Positions 1-5,633 of a DNA stretch of 8,391 nucleotides are shown here, in pieces (the first letter of the stretch is position 1; every line of letters starts with the position of its first letter). The DNA lies in contig JANQGS010000132.1 of assembly GCA_028277195.1 (NCBI GenBank), forward strand, positions 1 through 8,391, read 5' to 3'. Under the pieces are notes generated by a model. That model saw nothing but the letters and a program-made list of their open reading frames with translations, was not told where the DNA came from and did no database searches. Source of the stretch: Candidatus Gastranaerophilales bacterium (GTDB taxonomy: Bacteria; Cyanobacteriota; Vampirovibrionia; Gastranaerophilales; UBA9971). Position numbers and translations under genes: made by a program.

Positions 1-635
1 AACTCGCCAAAATGACCGCAGCACAGTACTTAAAAAATATCCTGACAGACTGTTTAAACGTAAAAAGTCTTTCCGTGGGGTATAACCATCAGTTTGGCAG
101 CGACAGAAAAGGAACCGGCGACTTTTTAAGACAATACTGCGCTGAAACCGGGCTTCGGCTCAATATAATCCCGCCGGTAAAAATTAATAACCATGTGGTA
201 AGCAGCTCTGTGATAAGAGGGTTTATCAATTCCGGGGACGTTGCCTCGGCCCGGGAATTCCTCGGAAGGCCGTTTAAACTTAAAGGCAGGGTAATAGAAG
301 GACGGCGCCTGGGCCGGAAAATAGGTTTCCCCACGGCTAACCTGCTCGTTGACGGTGAGCTAATCCTGCCATTAAGGGGAGTTTACTCGGGAAGTGTAAA
401 AATAGCAGGCACTGTTTATAAATCAGTCATAAACGTCGGGAGAAGACCAACCGTAGACGACCTTGAAAAAGACCTCCCCGAAGCGCATATCCTGGATTTT
501 GACAGGGAAATTTACGGCGAGGTTATTGAGGTTTACTTTTTTGAGAGAATAAGGGACGAGAAAAAATTTGACTCACTCGATGAGTTGAAAAAACAGATAG
601 AGCTTGATTGCCAATTCGCGAAAATTCATGGTTAA
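1..635 (+). CDS. ribF: Bifunctional riboflavin kinase / FMN adenylyltransferase (FAD synthetase), 5'-truncated by window edge
   Basis: The reading frame is open from the window edge (first whole codon at base 3), so the ATG at base 12 is internal and the gene begins outside. The product phosphorylates riboflavin to FMN and adenylates FMN to FAD in the cytoplasm. About 210 residues are visible against a usual length near 300, so the N-terminal nucleotidyltransferase HxGH region is off-window. Visible in order: the end of the adenylyltransferase domain (VGYNHQFGSDRKG, matching the family VGxDFxFGxxRxG; then SSSVIR at bases 201-218, the family SSTxIR motif), then the flavokinase domain with LGRPF, GFPTAN (bases 324-341), GVYSG, NVGRRPT (bases 432-452) and EAHILDF, whose Glu (bases 480-482) aligns with the flavokinase catalytic base, and a closing YGE...F..RIRDEKKF segment. 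The stop lies 9 nt before the next gene, so the two are probably co-transcribed. Identification is secure. Confidence 0.96.
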   Translation, partial: LAKMTAAQYLKNILTDCLNVKSLSVGYNHQFGSDRKGTGDFLRQYCAETGLRLNIIPPVKINNHVVSSSVIRGFINSGDVASAREFLGRPFKLKGRVIEGRRLGRKIGFPTANLLVDGELILPLRGVYSGSVKIAGTVYKSVINVGRRPTVDDLEKDLPEAHILDFDREIYGEVIEVYFFERIRDEKKFDSLDELKKQIELDCQFAKIHG

Positions 636-644
636 AATATACTT

Positions 645-1514
645 ATGAAACTGTTGCGAATTGCCATATTAATGATAATTGCCTGCTTTTGCGCAAACCT
701 GCCCGCCAGCGCAATAAAAATAGGCTTATACACCAATAGCAATGCCAGGATTACTTTTGGAACATCAAAAAGCGGCGTTATAGCTGATGCAAAAACCGGG
801 AAACACCTGCTCCTGCTAAACCGGATGAAGCCTTATAAAATAAGGAAAAAAGGGGATTACCTGCAGGTCGGCATTGACGGTAAAAATTACATAATAAGAA
901 ATAAGAAAATAATAATTACACCAACCCAAAAAGGTGGCCTGAGCTACATAAAGAAAAAATGGTACAAGGGCCGGATTGTTGTATTAACTACTGATAAAGG
1001 GTTAACCGTTATAAACGAGGTTGACCTGGAAAATTACGTTAAGGGCGTAGTGCCCGCAGAAATGCCCCCGGCGTGGAATATCGAGGCGCATAAAGCCCAG
1101 GCAATTGCGGCAAGGAGCTACGCTGTGGCAAATAAGGGAAAAAGAAAGCATTACGGCTATGACCTTAAGGATACGCCGGAAGACCAGGCTTATTACGGTG
1201 TTTCAGCAGAAACCGCAAGGACAAACAAGGCTGTTGATGCCACAAAAGGCCAGGTACTCGTACATAATAAAAAAGTAATCCCCGCCTATTACCATGCCAG
1301 CGCAGGCGGGTGGACATTGCCGGCAAAAAAGGTATGGGGCAAGGAAGTGCCATACACAGTTTCAGTCAGGTCATTTGATGAGAAAGTCCCAAAAAACGGC
1401 CACAGGGTCGGCATGTCCCAGACCGGCGCAAATGTCCTGGCTAACAGGGGTTATAGTGCTTACCAGATACTCGGGCATTTTTACAAAAATGTAATGCTGA
1501 GGAAATTGTATTAG
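645..1514 (+). CDS. Secreted SpoIID/LytB-domain protein, compact form
   Basis: A 289-residue exported protein. Residues 1-23 form a signal peptide (MKLLR, hydrophobic core, then ASA), predicted to be cut before I24. Residues 25-115 are a Lys/Ile-rich region resembling the N-terminal part seen in many SpoIID/LytB proteins. The SpoIID domain follows: NEVDLENYVKGVVPAEMP (124-141; E139 aligns with the catalytic Glu of lytic-transglycosylase SpoIID), EAHKAQAIAARSYA (147-160), DTPEDQAYYG (176-185), YYHASAGGWT (215-224) and GHRVGMSQTGA (252-262). In the family such proteins cleave or help cleave peptidoglycan glycan strands lacking stem peptides. Known sporulation SpoIID proteins have a long stretch between the PYxxxV segment and GHGVGMSQ; here only about ten residues (SFDEKVPKN) separate them. 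Nothing here points to sporulation, so a wall-remodelling role is the better inference. No clear Shine-Dalgarno precedes the ATG; the start is chosen because it begins the signal peptide. Confidence 0.9.
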   Translation: MKLLRIAILMIIACFCANLPASAIKIGLYTNSNARITFGTSKSGVIADAKTGKHLLLLNRMKPYKIRKKGDYLQVGIDGKNYIIRNKKIIITPTQKGGLSYIKKKWYKGRIVVLTTDKGLTVINEVDLENYVKGVVPAEMPPAWNIEAHKAQAIAARSYAVANKGKRKHYGYDLKDTPEDQAYYGVSAETARTNKAVDATKGQVLVHNKKVIPAYYHASAGGWTLPAKKVWGKEVPYTVSVRSFDEKVPKNGHRVGMSQTGANVLANRGYSAYQILGHFYKNVMLRKLY

Positions 1515-1549
1515 GGATAAAATTTTAGGATGCCGGGTAGTTACAGGTT

Positions 1550-2515
1550 TTATATATTGTTGAAACCAAAGCCCTGTTGTTCCAATCTCCTTGTTATACC
1601 GAAGTTTGGTTTTAATTTAGTGCTAAAACCGGCGGGTTTCCCGGTTTCTTCTCCGTCTTTGGAAAGCCCCATTCTCTCAAGCAGCGGCGGAACAAACTTG
1701 TTTGTTATTAACGGTGACACCGTATTAAGCGCTGCTGTCATACCTATTGCTTCACCCAGTTTTTGCGAGCCGATAACATTGTGGTGGGTTGCTAAGTCAT
1801 CATCTATAAATTTTAATGTGGTTGTTTCAAAAGCATTTTTTGGGACTTTTCCGCTTTTAATTTCCGTTAAGATTCCATCATCCTTGCCTTCCAGCGCGTC
1901 CATTATATTATCTCTTCTGCCCTTTGTAGTAATGCCTTCAATAGGGTCTTTTTTAATAGAGTATAGTTTCCCTTTTTTGCGGATTACTATTTGCTTGCCG
2001 CCATCAACCGCTTGCCTTACGTTTTTAAATACAGCTTCGTTATGCCTGTGAATCAGTGTAAGCCCTTCATTTACCTCATGAGTGCCCATCCAATCGTTAA
2101 ATTTCCGGTTTACCCTGCTAAAGAAGCCAAATATTGATTTTTTTGCCTGCTTCCCGTATTTGTCAAGGAATTCAAGCTGTTCATCGCTGAGTTTTACTTT
2201 TTCTCCTATGTTTTTAAACGCGGTTTTTGCCATCAAGTGCTTGCCCAGGAGCAAACCGCCTATGCCCATCAGCGGAATTGCCGTATATTGCAGGAACAGC
2301 GCAAAGCCATGGTGCATTCCTTCAACTACTGCACCGTAATGCCTTGCTGAAGGGGGCTCCTCTTTATCCAGTTCACTTGCTCCAGCCCTTAGAATCCCGT
2401 TCGTCAAGATAAGAACACTAACCATATTCCTTGCGGTATTAGGAGAAGAAACAGCGTTTAAAAACCTTGCGCTGTTTAATCCGTCTACTACTGATTGTCC
2501 TATCTTTATAGTCAT
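1550..2515 (-). CDS. Unrecognised multi-helix protein A, paralogue of the upstream gene
   Basis: No family recognised; 321 residues. The start is well supported: GAAGG lies close upstream of the ATG at 2513-2515, and the upstream gene ends 10 nt before it, so the two are one operon. Hydrophobic stretches are at about 28-45 and 70-93, with a weaker one at 255-280. Between the second and third lies a hydrophilic, Lys/Asp-rich region (about 95-250) with DEQLEFLDKYGKQAKK and a possible strand pair around KQIVIRKKGKLYSIKKD. The N-terminal 95 residues resemble those of the neighbour: both have FL near 15-20, Pro followed 29 residues later by the Pro of a KEEP/EEEP motif, and an ILR/FIRP element just before it. 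The third segment also looks related. I infer a membrane-associated duplicate that gained or kept an extra soluble domain. The C-terminal tail is Lys/Gly/Phe-rich. Function unknown; the long antisense frame over its 3' end is a shadow. Confidence 0.8.
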   Translation of the reverse strand: MTIKIGQSVVDGLNSARFLNAVSSPNTARNMVSVLILTNGILRAGASELDKEEPPSARHYGAVVEGMHHGFALFLQYTAIPLMGIGGLLLGKHLMAKTAFKNIGEKVKLSDEQLEFLDKYGKQAKKSIFGFFSRVNRKFNDWMGTHEVNEGLTLIHRHNEAVFKNVRQAVDGGKQIVIRKKGKLYSIKKDPIEGITTKGRRDNIMDALEGKDDGILTEIKSGKVPKNAFETTTLKFIDDDLATHHNVIGSQKLGEAIGMTAALNTVSPLITNKFVPPLLERMGLSKDGEETGKPAGFSTKLKPNFGITRRLEQQGFGFNNI

Positions 2516-2525
2516 TTTTCCTTCT

Positions 2526-3107
2526 CTAAATTTGCATATTAGCCAGTATGGAGTTGTGTTTAATCCGGGTTAGTTCGTTTAAGTTAAAATTATTTGTAAA
2601 ATTGGGTGAAATTAAATAAGGATTTTTTATGGTATTAAATGTAGGTGATGCAGATACTACATCAAGTTTGTGTTTTTTGTTTTCAGTGTCGGGGTTTTCG
2701 TCTCCTTTCATTGCAAGTGCGGCGATTTTTTCTTCTATAGGCAGTTTATGAATCAACATTGTGGTTGCTCCGGGAACTACCAGGTTAATACTCGCTAATA
2801 TTGCCGTTGTGAGCACTGAGGTAATATTTTCGGCATTGGTTGAGAACTTTGCAAATTTTCTTCCGGCTCTACCGGCAATAGTTCCCAGAACTATATAAAC
2901 AGGCAAAACCATTACTTCCTGCAAAAATAGTCTTGCTGCCGAATACATTCTTTTTTCAGGTTCTTCTTCCTTGTTCGTAGCAACAATCGCGGGCCTGATG
3001 AACGTTGCGCCCAGGCCTATCATGAACTGTGCGACAAGCGGACTGGGCTTGGTAAAACCTGCAAGGAAACTATCCCTGAACTTAGAGAGTGATTGTGCTG
3101 AAGGCAT
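2526..3107 (-). CDS. Unrecognised small multi-helix membrane-type protein B
   Basis: No family recognised; 193 residues, first gene of a two-gene minus-strand operon. Three hydrophobic segments are visible at about 22-43, 60-81 and 97-121. An RPAIVATNKEEEPEKR loop (38-53) lies between the first two, and PIEEK (123-127) follows the third. The C-terminal 60 residues are hydrophilic and Asn-rich (SPNFTNNFNLNEL) and look disordered. No signal-peptide cleavage site is evident. It resembles the N- and C-terminal hydrophobic parts of the downstream gene but lacks that gene's central insert of about 150 residues. No good Shine-Dalgarno lies before the ATG at 3105-3107; the start is taken because no better in-frame start precedes the first helix. 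A candidate promoter and the terminator of rpsL-rpsG lie in the 239 nt upstream, so it is probably transcribed separately from the ribosomal genes. Function unknown. Confidence 0.75.
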   Translation of the reverse strand: MPSAQSLSKFRDSFLAGFTKPSPLVAQFMIGLGATFIRPAIVATNKEEEPEKRMYSAARLFLQEVMVLPVYIVLGTIAGRAGRKFAKFSTNAENITSVLTTAILASINLVVPGATTMLIHKLPIEEKIAALAMKGDENPDTENKKHKLDVVSASPTFNTIKNPYLISPNFTNNFNLNELTRIKHNSILANMQI

Positions 3108-3188
3108 TTTAAAACCCGAGGTTTAGTTAACAAGAAGAGGAGAAGACCTTAAAAAAGGCGAGATGATGATATTTTCTGACTTTATTGT

Positions 3189-3219
3189 ATTATATACTAC
3201 AAACATAAGAAGAATTCAA
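3189..3219 (-). promoter_or_regulatory. Candidate sigma70-type promoter for the A/B gene pair
   Basis: Reading the minus strand, TTGAAT (3214-3219) is followed after 19 nt by a perfect TATAAT (3189-3194). Transcription would start near 3182, giving a leader of about 75 nt to the ATG at 3107. The perfect -10 box is the main support; the -35 is partial and the spacing at the long end. Confidence 0.4.
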
Positions 3220-3252
3220 CCCCTTCAGGTCAAAAAAGTTGATAAAATACAC

Positions 3253-3312
3253 AAAAAAAGCATTTTTTTAATTAAAATTGTCATGTTTTTTTAAATTTTA
3301 TCAAAAAAATGC
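3253..3312 (-). terminator. AT-rich intrinsic terminator after rpsL-rpsG
   Basis: On the minus strand, GCATTTTTTT (3303-3312) pairs perfectly with AAAAAAATGC (3260-3269). An inner pair, TAAAATT (3294-3300) with AATTTTA (3273-3279), extends the stem past a small mismatch. The 3' arm is followed directly by seven U residues (3253-3259). The hairpin lies 35 nt beyond the rpsG stop. The stem is mostly A-U, so termination may be incomplete. The remaining intergenic DNA (3108-3346) is very AT-rich and includes an 11-bp direct repeat at 3321-3331 and 3334-3344. Confidence 0.55.
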
Positions 3313-3346
3313 GCAAAAATAAATATATCTTAAAAATATATCTTTT

Positions 3347-3817
3347 TTAATACCTGTAATGGGCGAACGCCTTGTTAGCCTCAGCCATTTTATGGGTATC
3401 TTCGCGTTTTTTAACTGCCGCACCTTCACCATTAGAGGCAAAGAGGATTTCCTGGGCTAGTTTTTCTTCCATTGGCCTGCCTGTTTTGGATTTTGCCGTA
3501 TCTATAATCCATTTTGAGCCGAGGGCATTGCCTCTTTCCTGGCTGACCTCGGTAGGCACCTGGTAGGTAGAGCCGCCTATCCTTCTTGCTTTCACCTCAA
3601 TCAGCGGAATAACATTTTTCAGGGCAGTCTGGAAAACTTCCAGGGGTTCTTTTTGTGTTTTTTCCTTTATTATTTCCATGGAATTATAAAAAATTCTCTG
3701 TGCAGTGCTTTTTTTACCCCGCCTCATAATCCTGTTGATAAACTTGGCCACGTCCTGGCTGCTATAAACGGGGTCAGGCAATAGTGTCCTTTTAGGCGGT
3801 TTATTTCTTCTTGACAT
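3347..3817 (-). CDS. rpsG: 30S ribosomal protein S7
   Basis: Small-subunit ribosomal protein S7, 156 residues, the usual bacterial length. It binds the 3' major domain of 16S rRNA and starts assembly of the 30S head. Visible hallmarks: MSRRN at the N-terminus, DPVYSSQDVAKFIN (15-28), MRRGKKSTAQ (31-40), EVKARRIGGSTYQVPTEV (74-91) and the C-terminal KKREDTHKMAEANKAFAHYR (136-155). The start is confirmed by AGGAGA at 3827-3832, 9 nt from the ATG. It follows rpsL by 16 nt, the usual str-operon order. The next genes of the classical str operon (fusA, tuf) do not follow; instead there is a terminator-like hairpin and unrelated genes. Confidence 0.98.
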   Translation of the reverse strand: MSRRNKPPKRTLLPDPVYSSQDVAKFINRIMRRGKKSTAQRIFYNSMEIIKEKTQKEPLEVFQTALKNVIPLIEVKARRIGGSTYQVPTEVSQERGNALGSKWIIDTAKSKTGRPMEEKLAQEILFASNGEGAAVKKREDTHKMAEANKAFAHYRY

Positions 3818-3833
3818 TAATTATATTCTCCTG

Positions 3834-4208
3834 TTATTTTTTAGCTCTTTTTGCGCCGTACTTACTTCTTCCCTGGCCCCTGTTCTGGACGCCCGCTGTG
3901 TCGTGAGTACCGCGGATAATATGGTATCTTACCCCGGGCAAGTCTTTTACCCTTCCGCCCCTTATCAGCACAACCGAGTGCTCCTGGAGGTTATGTCCTA
4001 TTCCGGGGATATATGCCGTAACCTCAAAACCGTTCGTTAGCCTGATTCTGGCCACTTTTCTCAGGGCGGAGTTTGGTTTTTTTGGTGTTGTTGTATAGAC
4101 TCTTGTGCAGACTCCTCTTCTTTGCGGGCATGATGTTAATGCCGGGGATTTTGTCTTTTCTTTTGTTGATTTGCGTTCTTTACTGACTAACTGGTTTATT
4201 GTCGGCAC
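3834..4208 (-). CDS. rpsL: 30S ribosomal protein S12 (GTG start)
   Basis: Ribosomal protein S12, 124 residues, acting at the decoding centre of the 30S subunit. The family N-terminus MPTINQL begins exactly at a GTG codon (4206-4208), with AAGGAG at 4216-4221 and a 7-nt spacer, so the GTG start is firm. Hallmarks: SCPQRRGVCTRVYTTTPKKP (26-45), NSALRK (46-51) and GGRVKDLPGVRYH (84-96). K43 and K88, the residues usually altered in streptomycin-resistant mutants, are both the sensitive-type lysine. D89 is the residue methylthiolated by RimO in other bacteria. It is the first gene of the rpsL-rpsG transcript and is divergent from the GDPH-protein gene. Confidence 0.98.
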   Translation of the reverse strand: MPTINQLVSKERKSTKEKTKSPALTSCPQRRGVCTRVYTTTPKKPNSALRKVARIRLTNGFEVTAYIPGIGHNLQEHSVVLIRGGRVKDLPGVRYHIIRGTHDTAGVQNRGQGRSKYGAKRAKK

Positions 4209-4251
4209 TTAATTTCTCCTTGAAATATGATTTAATGTTAGATACTTATTA

Positions 4252-4284
4252 ATAATATGTAAAACAAGCATGTTTTAAAGTCAA
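4252..4284 (-). promoter_or_regulatory. Candidate rpsL-rpsG promoter
   Basis: On the minus strand, TTGACT (4279-4284) is followed after 21 nt by TATTAT (4252-4257). Both boxes match five of six consensus bases, but the spacing is longer than the usual 16-19 nt. Transcription would start near 4245, leaving a short leader to the GTG. Another -10 within the same A/T-rich run cannot be excluded. Confidence 0.35.
4260..4277. repeat. Perfect 7-bp dyad (operator-like) upstream of rpsL
   Basis: TAAAACA (4260-4266) and TGTTTTA (4271-4277) are perfect inverted copies around AGCA. The 18-bp element sits inside the spacer of the candidate rpsL promoter, where a bound protein could block polymerase. It matches no operator I recognise. 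In DNA this AT-rich a chance dyad is possible. Confidence 0.45.
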
Positions 4285-4432
4285 GCAACACTTAGGTTTT
4301 TGCTTATTAAGATTTTTCCGGAACAACTGTTACCGAGACTCGTAATTATTAAGAAATGTAAAAAAAAATAATGATATTGAATGCCTAAAATATATATTGT
4401 TTTTATAAACATAGAGGAGCGAGAGAATAAAC

Positions 4433-4449
4433 CAAGTTTTCTAAACTTG
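4433..4449. repeat. Perfect 7-bp dyad in the leader of the GDPH-protein gene
   Basis: CAAGTTT and AAACTTG flank TCT, a 17-bp perfect inverted repeat ending 40 nt before the Shine-Dalgarno. It could be a protein-binding site or, if transcribed, a small leader hairpin. It lacks a U-run, so it is not a terminator. Function unknown. Confidence 0.4.
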
Positions 4450-4488
4450 CAAATTTTAAACAGAACTAAAACTAGACTTATAAAAATT

Positions 4489-4497
4489 GAGGAGGAG
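4489..4497 (+). promoter_or_regulatory. Strong Shine-Dalgarno that fixes the start at 4504
   Basis: GAGGAGGAG contains AGGAGG at 4490-4495, 8 nt before ATG 4504. This near-ideal site supports starting the protein at MWTNSMQ rather than at the in-frame ATG 4381. Confidence 0.85.
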
Positions 4498-4503
4498 ATT
4501 ATT

Positions 4504-5574
4504 ATGTGGACAAATTCAATGCAAAGTCCAGTTATGATGCAAAGACCAGCATTTAACTACGGGAACTTCGGGAATTATGGCAGTTACGGAATGAATGCCC
4601 CTTACCCTTATTTTTCCAACACAAACAACATCAACACAAACATTTCAAATATTTACAATAACAATTTTTACCCGACAACGGGATTTACGCGGCCGCAGCC
4701 AATGTTCCAGGGACAATACCTTGGCGGTACATCACAAATGTACTCCCCGACAGCAATGTTCCAGGGACAATTCCTCGGCGGAGGGTTTTCAAGCGCAATG
4801 CCCTCATATCAAAGCAACAACAATGTATATTCCGGGAATAACCAGATGTCCAGCTTAATGAGCTACATTAATTACCTGGTAAATTTCCTGAGCGGTAAAA
4901 CAAGCGGTTCAAACCTTCTTAATAATTCAAACCTTCCTTATGAAGAGGAAATAATCATAGAAGAAGACCTGCAAGGCGCATGGGGTGACCCGCACTTTAA
5001 CTTCAGGGATAAAACCGGTAATAAAGTAACTATTGACCATAAAAGCACAAAAAACGGAAAGACTTACTATGGTGAGACATACAATATACTTAATGCGGAC
5101 GGTCTTGATATAGACGCAGAGTACAAAAAACACACTGACCCCAACAACCCGCAGGTAATGGGCGCTGTGAGAGTCAATGCCGGAACCCAGGAATTAATTC
5201 TGCACGAAGGCAAAACACTCCTTGAGGGAAAAGAGCTTAAAGCCGGCACAAAACAGCGGCTAAAAGACGGAAGAACCCTTATTATCGGTCAAAACGGCAA
5301 TGTTACGGTAAATACAAAAGACGGACAGGGCAGAATTGATATTAAATATAACGGTATTCACTATGATATTGACCCCGCCGCAGAAAAAGGAATAAACTTT
5401 AACCCAGAAGGAGTTCTCGGGTTCTTATGGTCAAAAGGCAAAACAATGACAAAACAGCAAATCCTCGCTACATACGATACCAACAAAAACGGTATGCTAG
5501 ACAGCGCAGATAAGAACCTGGAAAGAGTATTCAAATCCAAAAAAGACATTGGGTTAATCAAGAACAGTTATTAA
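4504..5574 (+). CDS. GDPH-motif protein, vWFD/DUF1521-like, with a C-terminal EF-hand-like loop
   Basis: A 356-residue protein in two halves. Residues 1-145 are low complexity (Asn, Tyr, Gly, Met, Pro, Gln), with N-rich runs and an 18-residue repeat that begins MFQGQ-Y/F-LGG. A short amphipathic segment, SLMSYINYLVNFLSG, lies near 118-132, and an acidic linker (EEEIIIEED) precedes the folded half. Residues 160-167 read WGDPHFNF (G161 D162 P163 H164), the start motif of von Willebrand factor D-like and DUF1521 domains, followed by about 150 residues rich in predicted beta strands. DTNKNGMLDSAD (325-336) fits an EF-hand loop, with D, N, N, D and D at positions 1, 3, 5, 9 and 12. There is no signal peptide, so any export would use another route. 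DUF1521 of rhizobial NopE1 self-cleaves between D and P of GDPH when calcium is added; that activity here is inference. The gene stands alone, with its own leader and terminator. Confidence 0.85.
   Translation: MWTNSMQSPVMMQRPAFNYGNFGNYGSYGMNAPYPYFSNTNNINTNISNIYNNNFYPTTGFTRPQPMFQGQYLGGTSQMYSPTAMFQGQFLGGGFSSAMPSYQSNNNVYSGNNQMSSLMSYINYLVNFLSGKTSGSNLLNNSNLPYEEEIIIEEDLQGAWGDPHFNFRDKTGNKVTIDHKSTKNGKTYYGETYNILNADGLDIDAEYKKHTDPNNPQVMGAVRVNAGTQELILHEGKTLLEGKELKAGTKQRLKDGRTLIIGQNGNVTVNTKDGQGRIDIKYNGIHYDIDPAAEKGINFNPEGVLGFLWSKGKTMTKQQILATYDTNKNGMLDSADKNLERVFKSKKDIGLIKNSY
4701..4771 (+). repeat. 54-bp-period tandem repeat inside the GDPH-protein gene
   Basis: An identical 17-base sequence, AATGTTCCAGGGACAAT, occurs at 4701-4717 and again at 4755-4771, and similarity continues for about 11 bases after each (CTTGGCGG versus CTCGGCGG). 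The period is exactly 54 bases, giving two 18-residue units, each opening with MFQGQ-Y/F-LGG. This looks like an in-frame duplication that has since diverged in the second part of the unit. Confidence 0.85.
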
Positions 5575-5608
5575 TAAACCAACAAGCATCATAATAAATC
5601 TCATATAC

Positions 5609-5633
5609 GCCCCTTTTAGGGGCTTTTTGTTTT
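5609..5633 (+). terminator. Intrinsic terminator of the GDPH-protein gene
   Basis: A perfect stem, GCCCC (5609-5613) with GGGGC (5619-5623), closes a TTTTA loop and is followed by TTTTTGTTTT. It lies 35 nt after the stop. Its last bases overlap the stop codon of the convergent PLP-enzyme gene. The U-run favours the plus strand; on the minus strand the stem is followed by mixed sequence, so it is probably one-directional. Confidence 0.93.

Larger units (their letters stand above)
4209..4503. other. Divergent intergenic region between rpsL and the GDPH-protein gene
   Basis: This 295-base AT-rich stretch separates two divergently transcribed genes and holds no convincing gene. It contains the rpsL Shine-Dalgarno, a candidate rpsL promoter with a dyad in its spacer, a second dyad at 4433-4449, and the strong Shine-Dalgarno of the downstream gene. 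An in-frame ATG at 4381 would lengthen that gene by 41 residues, but the added sequence is Lys/Ile/Asn-rich and lacks a ribosome-binding site. I could not pick out a convincing plus-strand promoter; TATAAA elements at 4404-4409 and 4479-4484 lack well-spaced -35 boxes. Confidence 0.7.

Noticed and set aside
1626..1647. AAACCGG/CCGGTTT hairpin as a plus-strand terminator for the SpoIID gene
   Set aside because: It lies inside the coding part of gene A, over 100 nt past the SpoIID stop, and is followed by mixed sequence (CTTCTCC), not a U-run. I see no clear terminator between the convergent genes in 1515-1549.
1530..2051. Plus-strand open frame of 173 codons opposite gene A
   Set aside because: It lies wholly antisense to gene A apart from its first bases, has no Shine-Dalgarno and reads as a Ser/Pro/Phe-rich shadow. 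Gene A has a good ribosome-binding site and an operon partner.
3189..3233. TTGACC (3228-3233, minus strand) as the -35 of the A/B promoter
   Set aside because: It is 33 nt from the TATAAT, far outside functional spacing. TTGAAT at 3214-3219 is better placed.
3321..3344. Direct repeat AAATATATCTT (two copies) as a regulatory or mobile-element signature
   Set aside because: Such short AT-only repeats are expected by chance in DNA of this composition and no element boundary is near.
4381..4503. Earlier ATG extending the GDPH protein by 41 residues
   Set aside because: The added residues are not domain-like and no ribosome-binding site precedes the ATG, whereas GAGGAGGAG stands at the right distance from 4504.
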